A stretch of DNA of 64,000 nt from Exiguobacterium acetylicum (GTDB lineage Bacteria > Bacillota > Bacilli > Exiguobacteriales > Exiguobacteriaceae), in assembly GCF_019890935.1 (NCBI RefSeq), contig NZ_CP082333.1, positions 2,878,001 through 2,942,000 of the forward strand. The letters are read 5' to 3'. Under the pieces are notes generated by a model. It saw only the letters and a program-made list of their open reading frames with translations, searched no databases and had not been told where the DNA came from. Below, in pieces: positions 8,106-17,110 of the stretch (positions are counted from its first letter, which is position 1; each line of letters opens with the position of its first letter). Both the position numbers and the translations under genes were made by a program.

Positions 8106-8381
8106 ATGTTCATTATTTCAATATTTATGACGTTCATCCTCAACTCCTACAGGAAAAGGAAACGGGTTCAACGTTTCCGTCAGGGTAAGGTAAGACCCAG
8201 CATTTCGCATAAGTTGCGAGATGTCGCGGCTTACCTCCCGCCTGAGGAAAGTGAGGATATGAACGTTATCAGTTTTAAACATCATCAAAAAAGAGTTGGC
8301 ATTCCGGAAATCATCCGCAACGCCAACTCTTTTTATGTGGATTCAGACGTCCTGTTTGAGGAGTCGTCCTGTTTTACTTAA
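8106..8381 (+). CDS. Possible small membrane protein, doubtful
   Basis: A 91-codon frame starting ATG at 8106 (a GTG at 8094 overlaps the SDR stop). The first 16 residues are strongly hydrophobic ([15 protein letters not shown]) and are followed by a basic stretch [15 protein letters not shown], the pattern of a small single-TM protein. Against it, the last third of the frame runs through a strong bidirectional terminator at 8288-8336, and no good ribosome site is seen. It may be a gene whose original stop has been lost. I do not recognise a family. Confidence 0.35.
   Translation: MFIISIFMTFILNSYRKRKRVQRFRQGKVRPSISHKLRDVAAYLPPEESEDMNVISFKHHQKRVGIPEIIRNANSFYVDSDVLFEESSCFT
8288..8336. terminator. 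Bidirectional terminator between the SDR region and glpX
   Basis: AAAGAGTTGGC pairs with GCCAACTCTTT with T runs on both strands. It can end glpX (minus) and the plus-strand SDR transcript. Confidence 0.85.
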
Positions 8382-9339
8382 TGACAAGCTTAGGTTTCTT
8401 CTTGAACGAGTGGATACCCTCGACAAAACGAACCGTTCCTGATTTCGCACGCATGACGACAGAGTGCGTCTGACCGCCTTGCGCCGTGAACTGGACACCT
8501 TTCATCAATTCGCTGTCCGTGACGCCTGTCGCAGCAAAGATACAGTCGTCTCCTGCGACGAGATCATCCATCATGAGGATCTTCGACGGATCCTCAATGC
8601 CCATCTTCTTGCAACGCTCAATCTCAGCCTCGTCTGCCGGTAACAAACGTCCTTGGAGCTCACCACCGAGACATTTCAAGGCAACGGCAGCAAGAACGCC
8701 TTCCGGTGCTCCACCTGAACCGAGCAAGATATCAATCCCTGTATGCGGGAACGCCGTGTTGATCGCACCAGCAACGTCACCGTCACCGATCAAGCGAATC
8801 CGTGCCCCTGTTGCCCGAATCCGTTGAATGATCTCTTCGTGACGTTCCCGATCCAGGATCGAGACGACGACGTCTTCGATTTCCTTGTTTTTCGCCTTCG
8901 CGACGGCCGCGATGTTTTCTTCGATCGTCGCATCCAGACTGATGTGTCCTGCCGCTTCCGGACCAACTGCGATCTTATCCATGTACATGTCCGGTGCATG
9001 GAGTAAATCTCCTGCATCCGCGACCGCGAGGACAGCAAGCGCGCCCCATGTTCCTTTTGCGACGATGTTCGTTCCTTCAAGCGGATCGACAGCGACGTCG
9101 AGTCGTGGTCCATACCCATTTCCTAGCTTTTCTCCAATGTAAAGCATCGGTGCTTCATCCATCTCGCCTTCCCCGATGACGACGGTTCCTTTCATCGGAA
9201 TCGTATCGAAGACGTCACGCATAGCGCTTGTTGCCGCATCATCCGCTTCGTTCTTCAATCCTTTTCCCATCCAACGCGCAGAGGCAAGCGCTGCTGCCTC
9301 CGTGACGCGTACAAGTTCCATTGATAGACTTCTCTCCAT
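8374..9339 (-). CDS. glpX: Class II fructose-1,6-bisphosphatase
   Basis: Gluconeogenic enzyme converting fructose-1,6-bisphosphate to fructose-6-phosphate; 321 aa, standard length. The GlpX features are clear: [13 protein letters not shown] metal site, [19 protein letters not shown] and [12 protein letters not shown]. The ribosome site GAGAGGGGA precedes the ATG. It is the last gene of the block fbaA-tal-murA-glpX, which ties triose-phosphate metabolism to an early cell-wall step, as in B. subtilis. Confidence 0.96.
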   Translation of the reverse strand: MERSLSMELVRVTEAAALASARWMGKGLKNEADDAATSAMRDVFDTIPMKGTVVIGEGEMDEAPMLYIGEKLGNGYGPRLDVAVDPLEGTNIVAKGTWGALAVLAVADAGDLLHAPDMYMDKIAVGPEAAGHISLDATIEENIAAVAKAKNKEIEDVVVSILDRERHEEIIQRIRATGARIRLIGDGDVAGAINTAFPHTGIDILLGSGGAPEGVLAAVALKCLGGELQGRLLPADEAEIERCKKMGIEDPSKILMMDDLVAGDDCIFAATGVTDSELMKGVQFTAQGGQTHSVVMRAKSGTVRFVEGIHSFKKKPKLVIK

Positions 9340-9371
9340 GTGTATGTCCCCTCTCCCTTGTTACAAATCGG

Positions 9372-10619
9372 TCAAATCGTTTCACGCCATACGAGGGCGC
9401 CCAGTTCCTTCAACTTCTGATCAAATCGTTCGTAACTCTGGTCAAGCACTTCTGCGTGGTGCAACGTCGTCTCCCCTGAAGCGAGAAGTCCCGCCAAGAC
9501 AAGTGCTGCGCCACCGCGTGGGTCCGGTGCCTCGATTTCCGTACCAAGTAAGGTTTCTCCACCACGAATGATGATTGAGGCGTCTTCATGCGTGATTCGA
9601 GCATTCAAGCGTCGTAACTCCTGCACGTGCCGGAAACGTTGCGGGTACAACTTATCGACGACGATACTCGCTCCCTTCGCTTGCAACAACGCTGCCGAGA
9701 TGACAGGCTGTAAGTCGCTCGGGAATCCACCGTAGTGGAAAACACGAATATCGACCGGCTTCGCCTCCTGAAACGTCGCCGTGACGGAATCATCCGTTGC
9801 TTCAATCAACGCACCGTACCGTTCGAGTTTTTGGATGACGCTCTCGAGATGAAGCGGAATGACGTTATCGACGGTGACGCGTCCAAGTGCCGCCCCCATC
9901 GTCAAGAACGTTCCTGCCTCCATGCGGTCCGGAATCAAGGTATGCCGGCAACCACTTAGTTGCGATACGCCCTTGATTCGAATCTCGTCCGTTCCTGCCC
10001 CTTTGACGCTTGCCCCCATGTTCGTCAACATCGTACTGACGTCGATGACTTCCGGGTCATAGGCAGCGTTTTCGATGACAGTCGTTCCTTCAGCGAAGAC
10101 AGCGACGAGTAACGCACTGATCGTCGCTCCGAAAGACGGAAGATCGAGGTAAATCCGGTTGCCGACGAGACGATCGACGCGCATGTAATGGACGCCTTGC
10201 TCGTTACGTACAGAAACACCGAGACGCTCTAGTGCTTTGATGTGTAAATCGATCGGTCGTGGTCCGATGGCATAACCTCCAGGCAGACCGACGACTCCTT
10301 GTTTGAATCTGGCTGCCAGAACGCTCATGAGGTAGATCGATCCGCGTAACTTGCGCGTCTCCGCACCAGTCAACGGCATCGATTCGACCCGGCTTGGATC
10401 AATCGTCACCATATCGCCTTGACGTGTCACGACCGCGCCGAGCGTCTCCAAAATCTCGATCATCGTCGCGACGTCGCCAATCTCCGGCACGCCTTCCAGA
10501 ACGACCGTCTGATCCGTCAGGAGGGCTGCAGCAAGACACGGGATGGCGCTTTGCTTCGAACCACTGATTGATACGGTTCCTTCCAGGCGTTGTTGCCCTA
10601 CGATATGCAAAATGTCCAC
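9372..10619 (-). CDS. murA: MurA/MurZ-family UDP-GlcNAc 1-carboxyvinyltransferase paralogue with altered active site
   Basis: Enolpyruvyl transferase fold, 415 aa, in the place of the second MurA copy (murAB/murZ) of Bacillus between tal and glpX. The family blocks are recognisable: SGSKQSAIP, LPGG-x-AIGPRPIDLHI, IIPDRMEAGTF, GGFPSDLQP and the final GALVWRE. However, the catalytic cysteine of the LPGGC loop (Cys115 in E. coli) is Tyr116 here (codon TAT). The asparagine after the active-site lysine (K22-N23 in E. coli) is Gln, and the late DLR motif reads DPR. The lysine, the loop arginine and the catalytic-site Asp are kept. The frame is open throughout. It could be a fosfomycin-insensitive enzyme, or a paralogue that has lost or changed activity; another murA elsewhere is expected. 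Confidence 0.85.
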   Translation of the reverse strand: MDILHIVGQQRLEGTVSISGSKQSAIPCLAAALLTDQTVVLEGVPEIGDVATMIEILETLGAVVTRQGDMVTIDPSRVESMPLTGAETRKLRGSIYLMSVLAARFKQGVVGLPGGYAIGPRPIDLHIKALERLGVSVRNEQGVHYMRVDRLVGNRIYLDLPSFGATISALLVAVFAEGTTVIENAAYDPEVIDVSTMLTNMGASVKGAGTDEIRIKGVSQLSGCRHTLIPDRMEAGTFLTMGAALGRVTVDNVIPLHLESVIQKLERYGALIEATDDSVTATFQEAKPVDIRVFHYGGFPSDLQPVISAALLQAKGASIVVDKLYPQRFRHVQELRRLNARITHEDASIIIRGGETLLGTEIEAPDPRGGAALVLAGLLASGETTLHHAEVLDQSYERFDQKLKELGALVWRETI

Positions 10620-10647
10620 GTTCCATCAACCTTTCTCTTCGCTACGA

Positions 10648-11295
10648 TTATTGCTGCGTTTTTTCCCAGTCGGCGAGGAACTTTTCAATTCCTTGCGTCG
10701 TGAGTGGGTGGTGTGTGAGTGACTCGATGACCGAGAATGGAATCGTCGCGATGTCTGCGCCCGCAAGAGCAGCGTTCGTCACGTGAACCGGATTTCGGAC
10801 CGACGCCGCGATGATTTGTGTCGGAATATCATGTACGACGAAAATTTGAGCAATCGTCTCGACGAGCCCCATTCCATCTTGTCCGATATCATCTAGACGA
10901 CCGAGGAATGGTGATACGTATGTCGCACCAGCACGGGCTGCGAGTAATGCTTGGTTCGGGTTGAAGATCAATGTGACGTTCGTCGTGATCTTCTCTTTTG
11001 AAAGTGCTGCGACTGCCTCGAGTCCGGCCGGAGTCATTGGAACCTTAACCGTAATGTTCGGTGCGATCTGGGCAAGTTCCTTCCCTTCGCGAATCATTCC
11101 TTCTGCATCAAGCGCGATGACTTCAGCGCTGACAGAGACGTCCCCGACGATTTCACAAATTTCACGAAGTCGTGTATGGAAATCGACGCCTTCCTTAGCG
11201 ACGAGCGACGGATTCGTCGTGACACCATCTAAAATCCCCATTTTATGTGCTTTCTTGATGTCCTCTACGTTTGCTGTGTCAATGAAAAATCTCAT
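10648..11295 (-). CDS. tal: Transaldolase / fructose-6-phosphate aldolase-like (TalC type)
   Basis: Short transaldolase of 215 aa. [27 protein letters not shown], the Schiff-base lysine in ITVKVPMTP and [13 protein letters not shown] are characteristic. It transfers dihydroxyacetone units in the pentose phosphate pathway. It lies between fbaA and the murA paralogue with about 30 bases on the downstream side, matching the ywjH position in B. subtilis. A roughly 150-base gap and a terminator separate it from fbaA, so it may have its own promoter. Confidence 0.94.
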   Translation of the reverse strand: MRFFIDTANVEDIKKAHKMGILDGVTTNPSLVAKEGVDFHTRLREICEIVGDVSVSAEVIALDAEGMIREGKELAQIAPNITVKVPMTPAGLEAVAALSKEKITTNVTLIFNPNQALLAARAGATYVSPFLGRLDDIGQDGMGLVETIAQIFVVHDIPTQIIAASVRNPVHVTNAALAGADIATIPFSVIESLTHHPLTTQGIEKFLADWEKTQQ

Positions 11296-11401
11296 CTTTC
11301 TCGTTCCCCTTTCATCCCTTGAAATCGCTTACGACTCTATTATAGGTTTTTTTCACGAGAAGTCCTACTGTTTTCCATTGAATACACGTTCACATGATAT
11401 G

Positions 11402-11432
11402 AAAAAAGCACGGTAGACCGAAGTCTACCGCA
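11402..11432 (-). terminator. Terminator of fbaA
   Basis: On the minus strand GCGGTAGACT pairs with AGTCTACCG-type sequence (GCGGTAGACTTCGGTCTACC) and is followed by TGCTTTTTT. Confidence 0.85.
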
Positions 11433-11449
11433 CTTTAAAGAGGAGTCGA

Positions 11450-12304
11450 TTAAGCTTTGTTGCTTGAACCGAACTCACGCATCTTACCGATGACAGTTTG
11501 TTTGATTGCTTCACGACCTGGTGCGATGAATACGCGTGGGTCATATGCTTCTGGTTTCTCAGCCAACACTTCACGAACGACTTTCGCGAATGAGATTTGG
11601 TTCTCTGTGTTAACGTTGATTTTTGAAGTTCCGAGTGAGATCGCTTTTTCGATATCGTGTGTCGGAATTCCAGTTCCACCGTGAAGAACGAGTGGGAGGT
11701 TTGTAGCATCACGGATTTCTTCCATCTCTTTGAATCCGAGGTTTGGTTCACCTTTGTATGGTCCGTGAACAGAACCGAGTGCAGGCGCAAGCGTGTCGAT
11801 TCCAGTTTCTTTGACGATGCGTACACACTCGTCAAGTTTCGCGTACATGACATCACCGATGACGTCGTCTTCTTGTCCGCCAACTGTACCAACTTCTGCT
11901 TCTACTGAAACGCCTTTAGCGTGAGCGTATTCAACGACTGCTTTAGTTGTTTCGATGTTTGTGTCGATCGGGCTGTGCGAATCATCGATCATGACAGATG
12001 TAAATCCAGCGTCGATCGCTTCTTTACATTTTTCAACGCTCGAACCGTGGTCGAGGTGGATTGCGACTGGAACTGTGATTTTCATGTCGTGTACGAGACC
12101 TTCAACCATTTTCACGACAGTGTAGAATCCGCCCATGTGGCGTGCTGCACCTTCAGATACTCCAAGGATGACTGGTGACTGCTCTTCTTGAGCCGCACCG
12201 AGAATCGCTTGTGTCCACTCGAGGTTGTTGATGTTGAATTGACCTACTGCATACTTACCTTCGAGAGCTTTGTTTAACATGTCTGTCATAGATACTAATG
12301 GCAT
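11450..12304 (-). CDS. fbaA: Class II fructose-1,6-bisphosphate aldolase
   Basis: Zinc-dependent glycolytic aldolase of 284 aa. [21 protein letters not shown] is the typical N-terminus. HLDHG at residues 83-87 holds a zinc ligand and the catalytic acid Asp85; HGGTG and the KINVNTENQ phosphate-binding loop follow. The codons are those of a highly expressed gene. An extended -10 element TGTTATAAT (minus strand, near 12363-12368) lies about 60 bases upstream. Its neighbour spo0F is also the Bacillus arrangement. Confidence 0.96.
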   Translation of the reverse strand: MPLVSMTDMLNKALEGKYAVGQFNINNLEWTQAILGAAQEEQSPVILGVSEGAARHMGGFYTVVKMVEGLVHDMKITVPVAIHLDHGSSVEKCKEAIDAGFTSVMIDDSHSPIDTNIETTKAVVEYAHAKGVSVEAEVGTVGGQEDDVIGDVMYAKLDECVRIVKETGIDTLAPALGSVHGPYKGEPNLGFKEMEEIRDATNLPLVLHGGTGIPTHDIEKAISLGTSKINVNTENQISFAKVVREVLAEKPEAYDPRVFIAPGREAIKQTVIGKMREFGSSNKA

Positions 12305-12436
12305 AATGACATCCTCCTCTGTTTTGATCGCTGCTTACACGAACTCGTGCAATTTCAGACTGATTATAACATACTGATTCATCGGAACGTACAGCATTTC
12401 GCTCGGTTTTTTGGTTTGTGACGGCGACGTGAAAGA

Positions 12437-12811
12437 TTAACCGCTTACATCGTGAGAAATTTGCACAGTCACTTCTTTTTTTAATTCAAAGATGTCAAAT
12501 GGCTTCCCGAAGAAGGCGACGACCCCTAATCGTTTCGCTTCTTCCATCGCTTCTTTTTCACCGAGTGCCGTCATTAAAATCGTCCGGACACGTCGTCCGA
12601 TCCGGTCCTGATGACGCAATACCTCGATCCCGGTCCGCCCCGGCATGTTGACATCCATCAACAATAGATCGTATGCCGTTTCCCGTAAGTAGACGATCGC
12701 TTCCTCTCCATCGACGGCGACGTCCGTTTCATACCCTTCTGCCCGGAACAATTGTGCAAGCAAATTCCGGATTCCCGGCTCATCCTCGACGATCAACAAT
12801 CTGCCTTTCAT
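12437..12811 (-). CDS. spo0F: Single-domain response regulator Spo0F
   Basis: A receiver-only protein of 124 aa, exactly the Spo0F length. The acid pocket is VEDEPG, the phosphorylated aspartate is in LLLMDVNMPG, the switch Thr is in ILMTALGE, and the lysine is in FFGKPFDIFEL. I chose ATG at 12811, preceded by GAGGGGGAG, over a longer frame reaching 12841. In Bacillus it relays phosphate to Spo0B and Spo0A. If this is a non-sporulating genus, as I infer, it presumably feeds another output. It lies between fbaA and a divergent DUF2529 gene. Confidence 0.88.
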   Translation of the reverse strand: MKGRLLIVEDEPGIRNLLAQLFRAEGYETDVAVDGEEAIVYLRETAYDLLLMDVNMPGRTGIEVLRHQDRIGRRVRTILMTALGEKEAMEEAKRLGVVAFFGKPFDIFELKKEVTVQISHDVSG

Positions 12812-12905
12812 CTCTGCCACTCCCCCTCTAGTTATTTCCATTCTACACTAAAGCAAAACTTGCTTTATACTGTCCTTGAGAGAAACATAGAAAGGATGAA
12901 GAAAA

Positions 12906-13415
12906 ATGATGAAAATCTTAGCTACACAATTCAACGGAAAATTGCAAACGCTCGCAAAACAGGAAGACGAACTATTCGATGTCGTCCGTCTGCTCGCACA
13001 AGCGCTCGTCGGAGAAGGCACGGTCTACGTCGACGCCTACGGCGAATGTGAAGGACTCTATCCGATGCTCTCAGAAGGACCGGACCAGATGAAACGCGTT
13101 ACGAAGATCAAGGATCGAAAGACCTTACACGCTGTCGATCGTGTCTTGATCTTCACGCCGGATACGGAACGCTCGGATCTCCTCGCTTCTCTTGCCCGTT
13201 ACGACGCATGGCATACGCCTTATGCGATCGTCACACTCAGTGACGTGACGGAAACGCTCGAGCGTTCGATTGCTCCGCTCGCATTGAAGTTCAACAAGGG
13301 ACTGCTTCCGGCAGAGGACGGTTCACGTCACGGACTGCCGAGTCTTGCCCTTTGCGCGTTTCTCCTGACACATATCTTGACGCAACTACAAGAGATGACG
13401 GAAGAGTGGGATTGA
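12906..13415 (+). CDS. DUF2529 family protein (YwjG-like)
   Basis: A 169-aa soluble protein of unknown function. Its place beside spo0F and near pyrG matches ywjG of B. subtilis, and the N-terminus MKILATQFNGKLQ with the later VDRVLIFTPDTERSDLLASLA block fits the DUF2529 family, whose fold resembles SIS sugar-isomerase domains. It is divergent from spo0F, with AAAGGATGA as the ribosome site; ATG codons at 12906 and 12909 are both possible. Function cannot be told. Confidence 0.8.
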   Translation: MMKILATQFNGKLQTLAKQEDELFDVVRLLAQALVGEGTVYVDAYGECEGLYPMLSEGPDQMKRVTKIKDRKTLHAVDRVLIFTPDTERSDLLASLARYDAWHTPYAIVTLSDVTETLERSIAPLALKFNKGLLPAEDGSRHGLPSLALCAFLLTHILTQLQEMTEEWD

Positions 13416-13516
13416 CGTTTTTCTTCTATAATATAAAGCTCACTGGATACGTGTCCGCGTCTCACTAAGCTTACGATTTTCATTGAATCAAAGCGAAACC
13501 GTTCATGACCGGTATA

Positions 13517-13550
13517 CAAAAAGGAAGCGCCATTCGCGCTTCCTTTTTTT
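13517..13550. terminator. Bidirectional terminator between DUF2529 and the PTS operon
   Basis: AAAAAGGAAGCGC pairs with GCGCTTCCTTTTT; T runs on both strands. Confidence 0.9.
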
Positions 13551-13552
13551 GA

Positions 13553-14875
13553 TCATGCCGAAGCATGTTCTTCTTGTGCTTTTAGTTCTTCGCCGTAAGA
13601 CAGCTGATCCTGCATGCGGACGAACGGTAGATAGATCGCGACCGACATCGCAATCGTCGCCAACTGGAGCAAGGCACCCTGCCAGCCGCTGATCAAGAAG
13701 CCAGAGATGACGGGTGGTGTCGTCCATGGTACTTGAAGCGCATTAAATGGCTCGACCCAACCCCAGAGGATCGAGAAGTAGACCATGAAGGATGCAATCG
13801 CTGGTACGATGACGAACGGAACGAACATGATCGGGTTGAAGACGATCGGCATCCCGAAGATGACCGGTTCGTTGATGTTGAACAAACTTGGCGCAAGTGA
13901 TAGCTTCCCGAGCTGCTTCAAGTGAGCCGAGCGGGCAACGATCAACGTCGCGATGATGAAGCCGACCGTAATCCCTGTTCCACCGAGCTTCGTAAAGACA
14001 TCGAGGAACTGAATCGTAACGATCTTCGCGTTGTCACCGACGACAAGTTCTTTCCCGGAGTCGATGATCGCTTGGTTTTGTAAAGCGTTCGCTGTCAGCA
14101 ATGGTCCCATGATTCCCATGATGATTGCTGCGCCATGAATCCCGCACCACCACATGACAGACATCAAGATCATGATCAGGACTGCTCCTGCGAGCGTATC
14201 CGTCAAGTTCTGAATCGGTGCTTGCAAGACGTCGTAGACAACTTCCGTGAACGTCCGGTCAGCGAACGCTTGGAAGACAGCAAACGTGACGACAGACAAC
14301 GTGATGATCGCAAGTCCCGGAATGAGGGCCGAGAACGAGTTCGAAACACCCGGTGGTACACCGTCTGGCATTTTGATCCGAATACCGCGCTTGATGAACT
14401 GCGAGTAGATGAAACCGACGACGAGTCCGACGACGATCGAGGCAAGGACCCCTTGTCCGCCCGTCCATACTTTCGGTACGACACCCGTGACGACTTCCCC
14501 TGACTTCGACAGAACGGATGATTGTGTGATGATCAAGAAGGCGATGATTCCGAGAATCCCGGCTGGAACCCCTTCGATCTTCTCGTTTTTTACATAGGAG
14601 TAGGCAATACCGAAAACACCGATCAATGCGAGGATATCAAACGTTGCACCGACGACCTGTGTCAGCGGTAATGTCCAGTCGGCACCGAATAGGCCCGTCA
14701 TGAACTTCTCCCAGCCTGGGATTGGTAACGCGAGAATCAGTAGGAATAACGAGCCGATGATCGTCATCGGCATCGTTAAGATGAAGCCGTCCTTGATCGC
14801 AAGGACAGGCTTGGCGTTCGCGAATCGTGCGAAGGCAGGAGTGACTTTTTCAAATACGGTTTCTAATCGGTTCAT
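13553..14875 (-). CDS. celB: PTS lactose/cellobiose-family EIIC permease
   Basis: Membrane-embedded sugar channel, 440 aa, of the Lac/Cel PTS family. It has about ten hydrophobic segments, the GxxxxNEPVxFG-type motif (SLFNINEPVIFGMPIVFNP) that forms the sugar site, and WWCGIHGAAIIMGI. It imports a beta-glucoside such as cellobiose while EIIB phosphorylates it. It is the last gene of the operon EIIA-EIIB-glucosidase-EIIC, 12 bases after the glucosidase, with AAGGAGGAG before its ATG. The exact sugar is inferred. Confidence 0.92.
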   Translation of the reverse strand: MNRLETVFEKVTPAFARFANAKPVLAIKDGFILTMPMTIIGSLFLLILALPIPGWEKFMTGLFGADWTLPLTQVVGATFDILALIGVFGIAYSYVKNEKIEGVPAGILGIIAFLIITQSSVLSKSGEVVTGVVPKVWTGGQGVLASIVVGLVVGFIYSQFIKRGIRIKMPDGVPPGVSNSFSALIPGLAIITLSVVTFAVFQAFADRTFTEVVYDVLQAPIQNLTDTLAGAVLIMILMSVMWWCGIHGAAIIMGIMGPLLTANALQNQAIIDSGKELVVGDNAKIVTIQFLDVFTKLGGTGITVGFIIATLIVARSAHLKQLGKLSLAPSLFNINEPVIFGMPIVFNPIMFVPFVIVPAIASFMVYFSILWGWVEPFNALQVPWTTPPVISGFLISGWQGALLQLATIAMSVAIYLPFVRMQDQLSYGEELKAQEEHASA

Positions 14876-14887
14876 TCCGACTCCTCC

Positions 14888-16294
14888 TTATAGTTCAGCA
14901 GCACGTGTCGCGATGATTTCCTGGTACCAATGGAACGACTGTTTCTTCTTCCGTGCCAGACCATTCGCATGATCGACATAGATGAATCCGTACTGCTTTT
15001 TATATCCGTTCAACCAGCTGAGTAGATCGATGACGGACCATGCATAATAACCAGAGACATTGATGCCCTCTTCGACAGCACGCTTGACGGCGCGAAGATG
15101 ACTTTCGATGTACTCGATTCGTGGTGTATCCATGATCTCTTCGCCGACGATCGGATCCTCGTCACCGAGACCGTTTTCCGTGATGTAGATTTTGATATCG
15201 CCGTATCGTGCTTGGAGCATCCGCATTCCTTCCAGGAAGGCATCCGGTGCGATTTCCCAGCCCCACTTCGTGTAGACTTTATCGTCCATCAAGACTGTCT
15301 TGTAGACGCCGTCGAATGACGGGTTCCCAGGACGTCCGGTTGAGTTTTCGCGACCACCTGCCATGACGAGCGCCGAATCATTCTTCATGACACGTTGTGG
15401 ACAATAGTAGTTCAGTCCGATGAAGTCGTTCAGCGGTGCTGTCCGCTTCAAGAGAGCAAGCTCTTCTTCTGTCCATTCCGGTAACAAGCCCTGCTTTTCT
15501 AAATCCTTCACGACATATGCTGGGTACTCACCCTTTAAAATCGGATCATAGAACCAGTGTGTCGCGTATTCGTTCGCATGTACTTCGGCCTGTTTGTTCT
15601 CCGGCGCTTCATCGATGCTGAACGCTGGGTTGAAGACGTGGGTGATCCCGATTTCTCCTTCATATCCCGCTTCCTTGAACGCTTCGACTGCGCGAGCGTG
15701 AGCGACGAAGACGTTGTGCGTCGTTTGGAAGTACGCTTTTGCATCGCCTGTGATGCCGGGTGGGTGTGCGCCCGTCAAGTAGCCGAGCGAACAGAAGATG
15801 ACCGTCTCGTTGAAAGTGATCCAGTTGCGGACACGATCGCCGAACGCTTCGAAACAAGTCTTCGCAAAACGCACAAAGGCATCTGCTGTTTCAGGACTAC
15901 GCCAGCCGCCTTGTTCTTCAAGGACTTGTGGTAAATCCCAGTGATAGAGTGTCACGAACGGGACGATCCCGTGCTTGAGGCACTCATCGATCACGTTGTT
16001 ATAGAACTCAAGTCCTTTTTCGTTCACTTCGCCTGTGCCGTTCGGGAAGATGCGTGGCCATGAGATCGAGAAGCGATACGATTCAAGACCCATCTCGGCC
16101 ATCAGACCGATATCTTCTTTGTAACGGTGGTAATGATCGATTGCGACATCCCCGTTCGTCGCTTCAAACGTCTTTCCAGGAATCTTCGAGAAGACATCCC
16201 AGTTCGAGACGCCTTTTCCGTCTACGTTCCAAGCACCCTCTACTTGATAAGAAGCAGAAGCAGCGCCGAATAGAAAATCTTTTGGCATTTTCAT
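14888..16294 (-). CDS. 6-phospho-beta-glucosidase (GH1)
   Basis: Hydrolyses the phosphorylated disaccharide delivered by the PTS to glucose and glucose-6-phosphate; 468 aa. The acid/base Glu163 lies in WITFNE and the nucleophile Glu373 in IYITENG. The C-terminal phosphate pocket SWLNGYKKQYGF (Ser426, Lys433, Tyr435) marks a 6-phospho enzyme rather than a plain beta-glucosidase. The ATG at 16294 is about 8 bases after AGAGG; the in-frame GTG at 16303 is too close to it. It lies between EIIB and EIIC. Confidence 0.94.
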   Translation of the reverse strand: MKMPKDFLFGAASASYQVEGAWNVDGKGVSNWDVFSKIPGKTFEATNGDVAIDHYHRYKEDIGLMAEMGLESYRFSISWPRIFPNGTGEVNEKGLEFYNNVIDECLKHGIVPFVTLYHWDLPQVLEEQGGWRSPETADAFVRFAKTCFEAFGDRVRNWITFNETVIFCSLGYLTGAHPPGITGDAKAYFQTTHNVFVAHARAVEAFKEAGYEGEIGITHVFNPAFSIDEAPENKQAEVHANEYATHWFYDPILKGEYPAYVVKDLEKQGLLPEWTEEELALLKRTAPLNDFIGLNYYCPQRVMKNDSALVMAGGRENSTGRPGNPSFDGVYKTVLMDDKVYTKWGWEIAPDAFLEGMRMLQARYGDIKIYITENGLGDEDPIVGEEIMDTPRIEYIESHLRAVKRAVEEGINVSGYYAWSVIDLLSWLNGYKKQYGFIYVDHANGLARKKKQSFHWYQEIIATRAAEL

Positions 16295-16306
16295 CGTCTT
16301 CACCTC

Positions 16307-16615
16307 TTATTTGTTTGCGAGTTTGATTGCTTGGTCGAGTACTTTCGTTCCGTTCATCATGCCGTAATCGATCGTGTTGATGACATCGATCGGTACACCT
16401 TTTGGTTCACAGATTTGTTTCCCTTTCGAAAGAAGGTATTTCACCTGTGGTCCGAGGAGAGCGACGTCAAGCTCGTTGACGTATGTTTCCATCTCTGATT
16501 CCGGGTATGCTGCAATGTCTGCTTCTAAGCCGCGCTCCGAGGCAACCGCTTTCATTTTTTCTACTAACATACTCGTCGACATACCTGCCGCACAAAAGAG
16601 TCCGATTTTCATCAT
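16307..16615 (-). CDS. celA: PTS lactose/cellobiose-family EIIB component
   Basis: Cytoplasmic phosphocarrier, 102 aa. Cys8 in LFCAAGMSTS is the phosphorylation site, as in all Lac/Cel EIIB proteins. It takes phosphate from EIIA and gives it to the incoming sugar at EIIC. Its ATG overlaps the EIIA stop codon by one base (TAATG), which indicates translational coupling. GH1 follows directly. Confidence 0.94.
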   Translation of the reverse strand: MMKIGLFCAAGMSTSMLVEKMKAVASERGLEADIAAYPESEMETYVNELDVALLGPQVKYLLSKGKQICEPKGVPIDVINTIDYGMMNGTKVLDQAIKLANK

Positions 16616-16959
16616 TATTGATCCATTCCCTTCAATTGGTTGATTTCGTTTTGCATGTTCATCATATATCCGAGCATTTCCTTGACGAGGATCGTGTTCA
16701 TGAGGTGATCCTGCGCGTGTACCATCAGGACGCCTACGGTTGCTGTCTTGCCTTGTGCTTCGAGTGTGACGAACTTCGTTTGAATGCTGTGGGCATCCTT
16801 GAGTGTCGCGTCACCTTCTGCAACAGCCGCTTGTGCCTCTTCGACTTTACCTTCTTGCATCAGTAACATCGCTTGGTGGTAGCTTGCTTTGGCGTCGCCC
16901 GACAAGGCGATCAATCCAAAAATATCTTCCGGGGTAATTTCAATCGTTTCAGAAGTCAT
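16615..16959 (-). CDS. celC: PTS lactose/cellobiose-family EIIA component
   Basis: Trimeric helical phosphocarrier, 114 aa. His81 in LMVHAQDHLM is the phosphorylation site; SGDAKASYHQAM is the family signature. I chose the ATG at 16959 preceded by GGAGAGAC over a longer frame up to 17028 that would include the promoter. It is the first gene of the operon and takes phosphate from HPr. Confidence 0.94.
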   Translation of the reverse strand: MTSETIEITPEDIFGLIALSGDAKASYHQAMLLMQEGKVEEAQAAVAEGDATLKDAHSIQTKFVTLEAQGKTATVGVLMVHAQDHLMNTILVKEMLGYMMNMQNEINQLKGMDQ

Positions 16960-17018
16960 GCTGTCTCTCCTTTGTTGTATGGATAACTTAAATTCATAGG
17001 TACAAATTCCACAGTTCG

Positions 17019-17048
17019 ATAATAGCATGCGCTTTCATAACGTGTAAA
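17019..17048 (-). promoter_or_regulatory. Promoter of the PTS operon with a cre site in the spacer
   Basis: On the minus strand TTTACA (17043-17048), an 18-base spacer and TATTAT (17019-17024). The spacer contains TGAAAGCGCATGCT (17024-17037), a close match to the CcpA catabolite-response element (consensus TGWAAGCGNTWNCW). Binding there would block RNA polymerase, so glucose repression is expected. Confidence 0.75.
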
Positions 17049-17073
17049 CCCTTTCTTTTTAAAAAATTTAAAT

Positions 17074-17105
17074 AAAAAAACACACGAAATTCGCTTCGTG
17101 TGTTT
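17074..17105 (-). terminator. Terminator of the GntR regulator gene
   Basis: AACACACGAA pairs with TTCGTGTGTT, followed on the minus strand by seven T. It separates gntR from the PTS promoter. Confidence 0.88.
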
Positions 17106-17110
17106 CCTTC

